Shown: positions 33,927-40,635 of the stretch, piece after piece
Layout of the letters: the number at the start of each line of letters is the position of its first letter
How positions within the stretch are numbered: position 1 is the first letter of the stretch
NCBI GenBank assembly: GCA_041743655.1
Contig: JBGTMJ010000042.1
Span: 1-42,642, forward strand
DNA: 42,642 bases
DNA from: JARIHD01 sp041743655
GTDB taxonomy: Bacteria > Patescibacteriota > Saccharimonadia > Saccharimonadales > UBA4665
Direction: 5' to 3'
Notes under the pieces: generated by a model
What the model saw: only the letters and a program-made list of their open reading frames with translations
What the model was told of the DNA's origin: nothing
Databases searched by the model: none
Translations under genes and position numbers: made by a program

Positions 33927-34889
33927 TTACCCCACCGAGACACGAGCATCGTTGCCATTGCCAACACCCGAGCTGCCCAAGTACGGCTGGCCAGCGCCGC
34001 GGACATACGAGAGAGGCACGAACGAGAAAGCAGCGAAGCGCTTTTTCGGCAGGTCAAAGTGACGAGTATAGGTCAAGTCAAATGTGTCGTCATCTTTAAG
34101 GTCTTCACCTTGGGCACGTAGAGTATACCAGCGAGTAACTGCCTCAAATGGGCTAGGTACTTTAGCGTCTGGGTGTTTGTGGTGCAGTTTGTCAAAGGCT
34201 TTATTTTGGTCATCAACATTCTTTTCCATGTTGGGCGTGTATTCTCGGGGGATCAAGCTGAACATGAATGATTTGCCATTATCTGGATCAGTACCAGCAA
34301 GCTCTTCGTCAGTGTATTTGTCATAGAAGTTGTCATTGATATATGTTTCTTCTGGTTGGTCTTTGCCGAAAGCGTTGGCGAGGTTGTAGAGGTCTTTGCG
34401 GGAGAGCTTTTCGTTTGGCGTAGCAATAACGTCATAGTCTATGCCTGGGTTGATGGCTTCGTACGCTTCAAGCTTTTCGGGAGTAAACCACTCTTTGAAC
34501 TCCGCTTCCATCTCGTTTGCGTCTTCTATCTCTACTTTATTGTTCTTTTTACGGCTTTCGTTAACGTCAGCAAGTACAGCGACATAGCCCTCGTGAGCGG
34601 TAGGCAGTTGTTTGCTGGCAAGTTTGAATTCCTTGGAATTAAGCCAATCCTTGTCGGTTGCTTCAGGGGTAGCAAGCTCTACATTTCGACCTACGACCAA
34701 AGAGCCAGTGGCTACATTAAAATTTAGGGGTAGCTTGCGTTCTTGAATAACGGCCAGCGCTTCATTGATAACGTCATACTGGGCATCATCTGGCTGTTTA
34801 CGCAGGTCTACGGCCACGTCTACATTTTCATTAAGTGAAACGCCAAGATGAGGTGTCTTAATCTCTACTGTATTACCTTTGATATTCAT
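33927..34889 (-). CDS. DGR target (variable) protein with C-terminal variable region
   Basis: A 320-aa protein whose last 38 residues are encoded by the variable repeat. The C-terminus (FSFVPLSYVRGAGQPYLGSS and onward to NDARVSVG) looks like the C-type lectin / formylglycine-enzyme-like fold of DGR ligand-binding proteins. The N-terminal 200 residues are not recognised and there is no signal peptide or membrane segment. ATG at 34889 is chosen since AAGGAG lies 11 bases upstream and a promoter lies between it and the alternative ATG at 34964. Compared with the template, 14 codons changed, all with amino-acid change (Asp/Asn to Gly, Ala, Ser, Arg or Leu, Tyr to Phe, Ile to Phe, Arg to Gly). The ligand is unknown; a cytoplasmic or secretion-dependent location is open. 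Confidence 0.9.
   Translation of the reverse strand: MNIKGNTVEIKTPHLGVSLNENVDVAVDLRKQPDDAQYDVINEALAVIQERKLPLNFNVATGSLVVGRNVELATPEATDKDWLNSKEFKLASKQLPTAHEGYVAVLADVNESRKKNNKVEIEDANEMEAEFKEWFTPEKLEAYEAINPGIDYDVIATPNEKLSRKDLYNLANAFGKDQPEETYINDNFYDKYTDEELAGTDPDNGKSFMFSLIPREYTPNMEKNVDDQNKAFDKLHHKHPDAKVPSPFEAVTRWYTLRAQGEDLKDDDTFDLTYTRHFDLPKKRFAAFSFVPLSYVRGAGQPYLGSSGVGNGNDARVSVG
33929..34043 (-). repeat. DGR variable repeat (VR)
   Basis: Counterpart of the template repeat at a distance of 429 bases (in frame). It ends at the target gene's stop codon. Changes lie at 17 template-A positions, to G, C or T on the coding strand. The base at 33932 differs from the template just beyond the invariant block and may be the difference that marks VR as recipient. 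Confidence 0.96.
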
Positions 34890-34932
34890 ACCAGCAATAA
34901 CTCCTTGATAGTTTTGTGATTTACTTGAGGTT

Positions 34933-34961
34933 ATTGTATCACTTTTGAGAGGTTTATGCAA
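34933..34961 (-). promoter_or_regulatory. Promoter of the DGR target gene
   Basis: TTGCAT (34956-34961) and TACAAT (34933-34938) on the minus strand are exactly 17 bases apart. They lie 44 bases upstream of the ATG at 34889 and overlap the alternative upstream ATG. Confidence 0.6.
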
Positions 34962-35153
34962 CATTTCCTGTGATTAGAGGTAGGCCTCCCCCTGTCTCTT
35001 GAGTGTAAGGGCTTCCACATCTGATTCAAGATCGTACAGCCATGAACGTAGGTGTCTCCATCTTGATTCAGATATTACAACCCTTGCCCGATAGACAGAG
35101 CGGGAAGGTCGATAAGCTCGAAGGTTCAGAAAAAACTTTAGAGGAGGTTTGCT

Positions 35154-35474
35154 ATGCAGACAGAAAACGCAGTTGAGATTGCAAAGTTTAATGATGAGTT
35201 TCGCAAAGGCAGTGGACAAGGTATTGTTACGGTAACTCCAGGTGTGCAAGCACTTGAAGACTTATCGGGTCTGATTGATGAAGTGCGCAGGTTTAATGAG
35301 TTTACAGAAGACAATGATCCGTATGGTGAACATGACTTCGGTTCGCTCAGTTGGGAAGGAGGAAAAGTATTTTGGAAGATCGATTATTACGATCAAGCAC
35401 TTTGCTATGGAGAAGACCCGTTATCTCCTAGATGCAGGAGAGTGCTGACGGTGATGCTTGCAAGCGAGTATTAG
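35154..35474 (+). CDS. DUF3768 family protein
   Basis: A 106-aa soluble protein that I recognise as DUF3768 from the pattern IAKFNDEFRKGSGQGIVTVT, then FTEDNDPYGEHDFGSLSWEG and KVFWKIDYYDQALCYGEDPL, ending in RRVLTVMLASEY. The family is known mainly from Alphaproteobacteria and plasmids and its function is unknown. AGAGGAGG lies seven bases before the ATG. It is convergent with the next gene and ends at a pair of hairpin terminators. Its presence next to mobile genes suggests horizontal transfer. Confidence 0.85.
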   Translation: MQTENAVEIAKFNDEFRKGSGQGIVTVTPGVQALEDLSGLIDEVRRFNEFTEDNDPYGEHDFGSLSWEGGKVFWKIDYYDQALCYGEDPLSPRCRRVLTVMLASEY

Positions 35475-35481
35475 ACAAAAG

Positions 35482-35519
35482 AAATGCCCGGTAGTCGTTT
35501 GAGGCTTCCGGGCGCATTT
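35482..35519 (+). terminator. Hairpin after the DUF3768 gene
   Basis: GCCCGG (35486-35491) and CCGGGC (35508-35513) pair, and AAAT/ATTT steps extend the stem with a two-base bulge. It lies eight bases after the stop. Confidence 0.55.
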
Positions 35520-35524
35520 ATAGT

Positions 35525-35552
35525 AAATCCCCTCGGCGTTTCGAGGGGATTT
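35525..35552. terminator. Bidirectional terminator between convergent genes
   Basis: A perfect 11-base stem (35525-35535 and 35542-35552) with a six-base loop and A/T ends on both sides. It lies between the stops of the DUF3768 gene and the minus-strand gene ending at 35555. Confidence 0.75.
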
Positions 35553-35554
35553 GT

Positions 35555-36328
35555 CTATTTTCGAAAAGAAAATAGATTCTCCACAGCATCCAGCTCAGCT
35601 CTCGTAAAGACGGCAAAATATATCTCTTTCCATGAGTTGCCAAATCGTTTTGCGGTGAATGCGAGTACTTGCTCCTTGAGCTTATCGGGACTACAGATGA
35701 ACACGATGCCTGGGAACACCCTAGTCTTTGGTAGATCGTTGTCTTCGGCAAAATCAGCAAAGTACTTGATTCTCTTCTTTATGATGAAGAATTGAGTAGT
35801 GTCTGTGAAGCTTTCCAAGAAGCAGTGCTTGGTTTTATCGCTCTTCAGCGACACATACGCATCAGGGAACGGCTGAGGGAATGTGTCGCGTCCGTGCAGA
35901 TTGCTCTTGGTGATGAACAAGAGGTCATCTCTGTAACGATTCTTGTACTTTGTGTATACCTCAAAGATGCCGAGATTGTGGCTGATGAAGGTATCAGTAA
36001 CGGTAGTGTCTTTGTCTCGTGCGAGGTTCCGAAGCGCTTTGACATTAAATGCAGCTGGTTTGTCTCTGAGTATCTTGATGCCCCTTGATAGCACATGATA
36101 CGTCGCTGGCTTTCCTTTGAGCTTATAGCTACTATTATACCTACGACCAATGTATTGCTGTTCACACAGTATGCGTAATCGTATATCCATGTACTGTCTG
36201 CTTATTTTTGTATCATTGCTCTGTATGAATAGGTCTGTTGTTCCGAATCGGAATTTGTATAGTAGGTAGATAATCTGTAGTTGTTTTTGATTGAGTGGTT
36301 TTCTGGATTTTATGGTTGTTTCTTCCAT
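35555..36328 (-). CDS. Replication-relaxation-like protein with winged helix
   Basis: A 257-aa protein. An N-terminal winged helix (LNQKQLQIIYLLYKFRFGTT, residues 12-75) is followed by a region with PDAYVSLKSDKTKHCFLESF, resembling the PD(x)nE-type core of replication-relaxation proteins found on plasmids and integrative elements. The family assignment is by pattern only. A role in replication or mobilisation of an integrated element is possible. No signal peptide or membrane segment. Confidence 0.55.
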   Translation of the reverse strand: MEETTIKSRKPLNQKQLQIIYLLYKFRFGTTDLFIQSNDTKISRQYMDIRLRILCEQQYIGRRYNSSYKLKGKPATYHVLSRGIKILRDKPAAFNVKALRNLARDKDTTVTDTFISHNLGIFEVYTKYKNRYRDDLLFITKSNLHGRDTFPQPFPDAYVSLKSDKTKHCFLESFTDTTQFFIIKKRIKYFADFAEDNDLPKTRVFPGIVFICSPDKLKEQVLAFTAKRFGNSWKEIYFAVFTRAELDAVENLFSFRK

Positions 36329-36512
36329 TGTCTGTGTGTGTAAGTACCGTCTATATGTAATATAAAGAGAAGTGGTACGAGTTTCTTAGGCTAACTGATA
36401 CAGATTATACTCCTTACATTGCAATCGGTGTCAATGGCAGAATTGGTAATAATTTGTTGTAGAACGTGCTTTTTCTTATCGATAATAGGCATAGGCGATG
36501 TATGAAAAGCTG

Positions 36513-36785
36513 CTACGATTCGTCGGTTGGCGCATGCTTCATCAGGTCGGCTAGCGCCTCGATAAATAGTGCAAAATCTTCCTCTGGAGCCTCTGGATCA
36601 TCTACCTGGACACGATGAGCTTCATCATAGAGCCTTATGAGCTCAATAGCGAGTTTAGGGTTTCGTGCTGCCAAGAAAGCAATGTTAAAGCCAATCGCAT
36701 CAAGGTTTGATCCGTGAGCCGAGCTTGAGAGCGCTGTTGGTCTATCTTCACGAATATTGAGTTTGGTTGATCTAGCGTCAGACAT
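36513..36785 (-). CDS. Hypothetical protein, 90 aa
   Basis: Not recognised. A helical, acidic protein (NPKLAIELIRLYDEAHRVQV, then EEDFALFIEALADLMKHAPT). The start at 36785 is chosen because the frame further upstream runs antisense into the XRE gene and looks non-coding. It is divergent from the XRE regulator, a layout common for regulator/target pairs. The 184 bases between it and the preceding gene hold nothing I can identify. Confidence 0.5.
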   Translation of the reverse strand: MSDARSTKLNIREDRPTALSSSAHGSNLDAIGFNIAFLAARNPKLAIELIRLYDEAHRVQVDDPEAPEEDFALFIEALADLMKHAPTDES

Positions 36786-36870
36786 AGCTACACCTAGGAT
36801 ACCCCTGTTCGGCAAAAATAAGTAGCACAAGCAGCAAGTACTTCCCCGCTCGTGATACAATACGGTCAAT

Positions 36871-37089
36871 ATGACAGATGACAAAGCATCCATTGAGCGC
36901 ACTGCGGCCAGACTTCGGAAAGCACGCCAAGCCAAAGGCATAACGCAAGCTGAGGTCGCCAAGAGGGCTGGTATTAGCGAGAATCACTACGCCCAAATTG
37001 AACGTGCCGAAAAGAACCCGACAGTCTCAACGTTTAAAAGTATCTTGAGAGCTATTGGCATTAGTGCTGCTGATATCCTGGACAAGTAA
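36871..37089 (+). CDS. XRE-family transcriptional regulator
   Basis: A 72-aa protein consisting of a Cro/C1-type helix-turn-helix: RLRKARQAKGITQAEVAKRA followed by GISENHYAQIERAEKNPTVS. Single-domain regulators of this size often control mobile elements. A TACAAT box ends nine bases before the ATG, so the message is nearly leaderless. It lies between a divergent small gene and the recombinase operon; a 16-bp palindrome at the latter's start site is a candidate target. Confidence 0.88.
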   Translation: MTDDKASIERTAARLRKARQAKGITQAEVAKRAGISENHYAQIERAEKNPTVSTFKSILRAIGISAADILDK

Positions 37090-37130
37090 CCACAACCCGA
37101 TCCACTGCCTAGACAATTGATATTCTACTC

Positions 37131-37175
37131 TTGATACTATTGTCTTAGCTATAGTATACTATTGCTATAGCAATA
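37131..37175 (+). promoter_or_regulatory. Promoter and 16-bp palindromic operator of the recombinase operon
   Basis: TTGATA (37131-37136) and TATACT (37155-37160) are 18 bases apart. A perfect palindrome TATTGCTATAGCAATA (37160-37175) covers the predicted transcription start, ideal for repression by the neighbouring XRE protein. Confidence 0.6.
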
Positions 37176-37198
37176 GATAACAGATGAGGGTATTTGTT

Positions 37199-37414
37199 AT
37201 GTTACTAACGGGCCAACAACTAGAGATAACAAAAAACGTACCGTCTCTCAATACCACGGAGCCCATCCACGATAACATAGAGACATTACGACATATCCTC
37301 TCTGAGCAACAGCAACGACACGTGGGCTATAGCGAAGCACAGAAGATTGGCGAATCACTCATTGAGTTCTACCAAGTATTAGCCGAGGAGATCAGCGATG
37401 GACTCACAGCCTAA
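37199..37414 (+). CDS. Small protein encoded ahead of the serine recombinase, 71 aa
   Basis: Not recognised. A helical, polar protein (IETLRHILSEQQQRHVGYSE and following). ATG at 37199 is chosen because GAGGG lies eight bases upstream; an ATG at 37184 is also in frame. Its last 17 bases overlap the recombinase start, so the two are translationally coupled. It may be an accessory or directionality factor, which is only a guess from position. Confidence 0.6.
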   Translation: MLLTGQQLEITKNVPSLNTTEPIHDNIETLRHILSEQQQRHVGYSEAQKIGESLIEFYQVLAEEISDGLTA

Positions 37415-38864
37415 GGCGGTTATTCTTGCCCGTGTTTCCAGCAAAACTCAGGAAGACGAGGGCTATTCCCTGGACTCACAGGTCAAGTTGCTGCAGTCAT
37501 ATTGCGAGAGCAAAGGCCTCATTGTCGCTAAATCTTTCAAGCTCGCCGAGTCAGCTTCCAAGTCATCACAACGTCGTATATTCAAGGAAGTTCTGATTTT
37601 CATTGAAGAAAACGGGATTAAACACCTCATCATAGAAAAGGTTGACCGGCATGTCCGCAACCTACAAGATGCTGTTGAAACTCATGACTGGTTAATGGCC
37701 GACGAGAACAAGCAAGTACACTTCGTAAAAGACTCGCTGGTCATGCACAAGAACTCTCGCTCCCAGGAATGGCTTAACTGGGGCATCCGGGTGGTCATGG
37801 CAAAGAACTACATCGATAACCTCCGTGAAGAAGCCATGAAAGGCAGCACCGAAAAGTTAGCCCAGGGATGGCTACCAGCACCACCGCCTCCCGGGTACAT
37901 GACCATTACAGAGAATAGTAAGCGCATCCACGTGCCCGACCCGGCCACCGAAGGCATCATGAAACGGCTCTTAAGGCTCTACTTAGAACCAAGCCACTCG
38001 CTGCGAACGATTGCCGAGGAAATGGATAGGCGAGGTATTCGAACCCGCAAAGGACGGCCATATTCGAAAAGCTGCGTGCAAAAGATGCTGATGAACCCTT
38101 TTTATATTGGCATCAACCACTATAGCGGCAAAGAGTACCCCGGGGCACAGACCCCACTAATAAGCAGCGAACTATTCGAGCAAATCCAGCAAAAGTTGCA
38201 TAACAAGAAGCCGACGATCTACAAGAAACATAATCCCACCTTCAAGAACATCATTCGCTGTGAGCACTGTGATGGTGTTGTGACGTGGCAAAAACAGAAA
38301 GGCCACCTATACGGAGCCTGCCAACGAACCACGGCTGGCTGTCGCGGCCAAAAGCTCCTCCGTGAGGACAAAGTCGAAGTCTTCATTATAGAGCAGCTTC
38401 AGCAGCTCATATGTCCGTCATCGGAAGTTATTGACTGGGTGGCTAACACAATGCGAGAGAATCAGCGGGAGAACATCGAGGCTCGCGAACGACTGTTGGC
38501 ATCAATCCAGAGACAGCTAGACCACCTACAGCGAATGGATGAGCAACTGTATGACGATAAATTGGCGAGAGAAATTACAAAGGAGAGGTATGACGTAAAA
38601 CACGAAGAATTCACAACCCAAATTGCAGGGCTTGAGAAGCAGAAATCCAATATCGATATGCTAGCTGGCAAGCGGCTCGAACAACACCTTGTGCTGCTAG
38701 AGCTATCCCAAAAAGCAGCCTCAATTTACCAAACAAGGACGCCAGAGCAAAAAACGTCTAATAATAACCAAACTTTTTGCCGACATCACAACAAACCACG
38801 ATACGCTATCTGTTACGTACACAAGTTTTGCAAAAGCTATTGCTCAAAAAGTGTTAAAAACTAA
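37398..38864 (+). CDS. Large serine recombinase with frameshifted C-terminus
   Basis: A 488-aa site-specific recombinase. The N-terminal resolvase domain has the catalytic Ser in LARVSSKTQEDEGYSLDSQV, with IEKVDRHVRN following. A recombinase domain (GWLPAPPPPGYM to KMLMNPFYIGINHYSGKEYPG), a zinc ribbon (CEHCDGVV and CQRTTAGCRG) and a coiled coil near residues 360-420 come next. After TRTPEQK the frame switches: at a run of six A (38749-38754) the following bases in the +1 frame read RLIITKLFADITTNHDTLSV and continue to TGA at 38889, which matches the usual end of such recombinases. The present end is cysteine/histidine-rich and unlike the family. This is a one-base insertion, a sequencing error, or slippage. 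Confidence 0.88.
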   Translation: MDSQPKAVILARVSSKTQEDEGYSLDSQVKLLQSYCESKGLIVAKSFKLAESASKSSQRRIFKEVLIFIEENGIKHLIIEKVDRHVRNLQDAVETHDWLMADENKQVHFVKDSLVMHKNSRSQEWLNWGIRVVMAKNYIDNLREEAMKGSTEKLAQGWLPAPPPPGYMTITENSKRIHVPDPATEGIMKRLLRLYLEPSHSLRTIAEEMDRRGIRTRKGRPYSKSCVQKMLMNPFYIGINHYSGKEYPGAQTPLISSELFEQIQQKLHNKKPTIYKKHNPTFKNIIRCEHCDGVVTWQKQKGHLYGACQRTTAGCRGQKLLREDKVEVFIIEQLQQLICPSSEVIDWVANTMRENQRENIEARERLLASIQRQLDHLQRMDEQLYDDKLAREITKERYDVKHEEFTTQIAGLEKQKSNIDMLAGKRLEQHLVLLELSQKAASIYQTRTPEQKTSNNNQTFCRHHNKPRYAICYVHKFCKSYCSKSVKN

Positions 38865-38885
38865 GGGATTACTCGGAGGCACGAA

Positions 38886-38981
38886 ATGAATAACCAAACC
38901 ATTGATAATGAGGAAGATAACAGAGAAGAAAATCAACAAAATGACCTGGAAACGCAGTTGCGTTCTATTTGGTGGGGATGA
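38886..38981 (+). CDS. Possible 31-aa ORF overlapping the tRNA end
   Basis: An ATG with GGAGG upstream opens a short Asn/Glu/Gln-rich frame that ends in the 3' end of the antisense tRNA-Leu. The ATG overlaps the stop of the +1 recombinase frame (ATGA). It is too short to judge; it could be an artefact of element integration beside the tRNA. Confidence 0.3.
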   Translation: MNNQTIDNEEDNREENQQNDLETQLRSIWWG

Positions 38982-39054
38982 AAGGACTTGAACCTTCACG
39001 CCTTGCGGCACTAGCTCCTAAGGCTAGCGTGTCTACCAATTCCACCACATCCCC
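38970..39054 (-). tRNA. tRNA-Leu (anticodon UAG)
   Basis: A seven-base acceptor stem GGGGATG/CATCCCC, the D-arm segment GGAATTGGTAGAC, anticodon stem CTAGC/GCTAG with loop CTTAGGA (anticodon TAG), a long class II variable arm and the T loop in GGTTCAAGTCC are visible. CCA is encoded at 38970-38972. The class II arm and anticodon both indicate leucine. A serine recombinase gene ends just past its 3' end. Confidence 0.95.
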
Positions 39055-39155
39055 AGAAAAGCTCCGCCGGAACTTTTGTAGCCACGAACGAAGTGTCTTT
39101 ACATAAAACAGTGAAGCCTAGCTGCGCCAGTCGCCACTGTTAAGACATATGTATT

Positions 39156-39689
39156 CTAGCTAATTCGCCTGTAAAATGCCAGTGTGGCATCTCCATAATC
39201 ATACCGCTCAACTAGCTCCAGGCCATCAAAAGACAGCAATTCAAGCTTACCTGGCCAGCAGAGCACGAAAAGCCCTGTTAGCTTTACACGCTGGGTTATG
39301 CGCCCCAGTAGGTTGGGTTGCAAGTCATTATAAGGTGGATCACAGAATATAATGTCAAATAAAACGCTGTCACTAGTCTGTAACCAAGCATTAGTCGAGG
39401 CCCTTACCAGCTTGACATTGTTTTGCAAGTCTAATGCTGTAATACTAGCTGCAATCGCTGCCTGCGCCGTACGGTCAACATCTATTGCGACTACTCGTTC
39501 TGCTCCACGACTGGCCGCCTCAAAGCTTAATGCGCCAGAACCTGCAAACGCATCCAGGATATGCAAACCCTCTATGTCACCGAGCACGTTGAAAAGCGCA
39601 CCGCGAACTTTATCGCTCATAGGGTGTGTTTTTGTGCTCTTAGGAGATTCAAACTGGCGTCCGCCCAAACTCCCGGCAATGATCTTCAT
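39156..39689 (-). CDS. rsmD: 16S rRNA (guanine-N2)-methyltransferase RsmD
   Basis: RsmD methylates G966 of 16S rRNA using S-adenosylmethionine. The 177-aa product has MKIIAGSLGGRQF at the start, SDKVRGALFNVLGDI, the SAM-binding LDAFAGSGALSFEAASRGA and the catalytic FCDPPYND. The length is normal. Its start overlaps the stop of the upstream gene by four bases. Confidence 0.93.
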   Translation of the reverse strand: MKIIAGSLGGRQFESPKSTKTHPMSDKVRGALFNVLGDIEGLHILDAFAGSGALSFEAASRGAERVVAIDVDRTAQAAIAASITALDLQNNVKLVRASTNAWLQTSDSVLFDIIFCDPPYNDLQPNLLGRITQRVKLTGLFVLCWPGKLELLSFDGLELVERYDYGDATLAFYRRIS

Positions 39690-40522
39690 ACCTTGGATGC
39701 CTGCTTTTTAACAATGCCAGCATCAATGGCAGCCGCATACCAAGCGAGAGTGACCATCTTAACAATTGCCGGAGCAAGATGATTGCGCACCTGGCGAGCC
39801 AGCCGTGGTGTCCAGCCATACTTATAATAAAGGCTATACATATCCAGCCCACTTATCTCTTTAGCGGTACGCCGGAATAGCTCCAGAACCCCATATTTGT
39901 AAAGATCGTTTATATCACGGCTGTTAATAGGGACTTGTCTCCGTGAAAATGGAGTGATCAACGCCGCAACACCAAATTCAAAGAATCCATGAGTGGTTAG
40001 TAAACCCCGGGGGCCCCACATCTTCCAGTTATTACTCAGCTGTTGTCTGCGTGTCTCTCCGGGAAGCAGAATCTTTGTTCTTACTGTAGTTCGGGTCTCA
40101 ATGGCCGCACCACCACGTAACTGCGTCAGTACTTCCTCATATGGATAGTGATGGGCAGGCGTTAGTCCATCAACGATGGCGTGCGCTAGCCACGCTGCCT
40201 CAAAAGCAGCACGTACTTTATCACCATTCTTAAGTGTTGCGGACAATTGGTCGTAGTGCATTCCGATGAGATCCACTAGCTGCGTGTCAGTCTCATCAAA
40301 TGGGGAATAGTAGTGCCATGGTTCATCCTTGGCAGGGCTCTTACGTTTTATGGCATCCGGGCCATTCACTCCTTCAAAATGTAGTATTGGCCTAACGAAT
40401 GGGAAGCGTTTGTCTTCCTGTCCTAAAAGGGTCTTAAGACTAGCACGGGCCAAACGGTCAAGTTTCTGGTGCGCGCCGAGTAGGCGACCAGAAATAGGAG
40501 TAAGTGTAGTTCCTGAATACAT
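39686..40522 (-). CDS. Conserved-looking protein with phospholipase C-like histidine pattern, 278 aa
   Basis: I cannot name this protein with confidence. It has GAHQKLDRLARASL near the N-terminus, WHYYSPFDETD near residue 70 and AWLAHAIVDGLTPAHHYPYE near residue 110. This spacing of His and Asp recalls zinc-dependent phospholipase C and P1-nuclease folds (HxxxDxxxPxHH). No signal peptide is seen, which is unlike most members. AAGG lies upstream of the ATG, and the gene is coupled to rsmD by ATGA overlap. A helical metal-binding hydrolase is a reasonable guess only. Confidence 0.55.
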   Translation of the reverse strand: MYSGTTLTPISGRLLGAHQKLDRLARASLKTLLGQEDKRFPFVRPILHFEGVNGPDAIKRKSPAKDEPWHYYSPFDETDTQLVDLIGMHYDQLSATLKNGDKVRAAFEAAWLAHAIVDGLTPAHHYPYEEVLTQLRGGAAIETRTTVRTKILLPGETRRQQLSNNWKMWGPRGLLTTHGFFEFGVAALITPFSRRQVPINSRDINDLYKYGVLELFRRTAKEISGLDMYSLYYKYGWTPRLARQVRNHLAPAIVKMVTLAWYAAAIDAGIVKKQASKV

Positions 40523-40635
40523 GTGGCCTTCTTAAGCAAACAATCTAAGGGTTGTCTCTGTCGCCCTTTTCCGACTAAATCGAGATTTGCACAGGCTAAG
40601 CTGTACAGCTCTGTTTCTTTGTAATTGCATCATGA

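Noticed and set aside
33732..34121. Open plus-strand frame of 129 codons across the spacer and variable repeat
   Set aside because: It is antisense to the target gene's VR; the VR/TR pattern and the C-terminal fold support the minus-strand frame. No family features were seen.
34974..35249. Minus-strand frame of 91 codons upstream of the DGR target
   Set aside because: Half of it is antisense to the DUF3768 gene, which has a strong ribosome-binding site and a recognisable family. The remaining part shows no motif.
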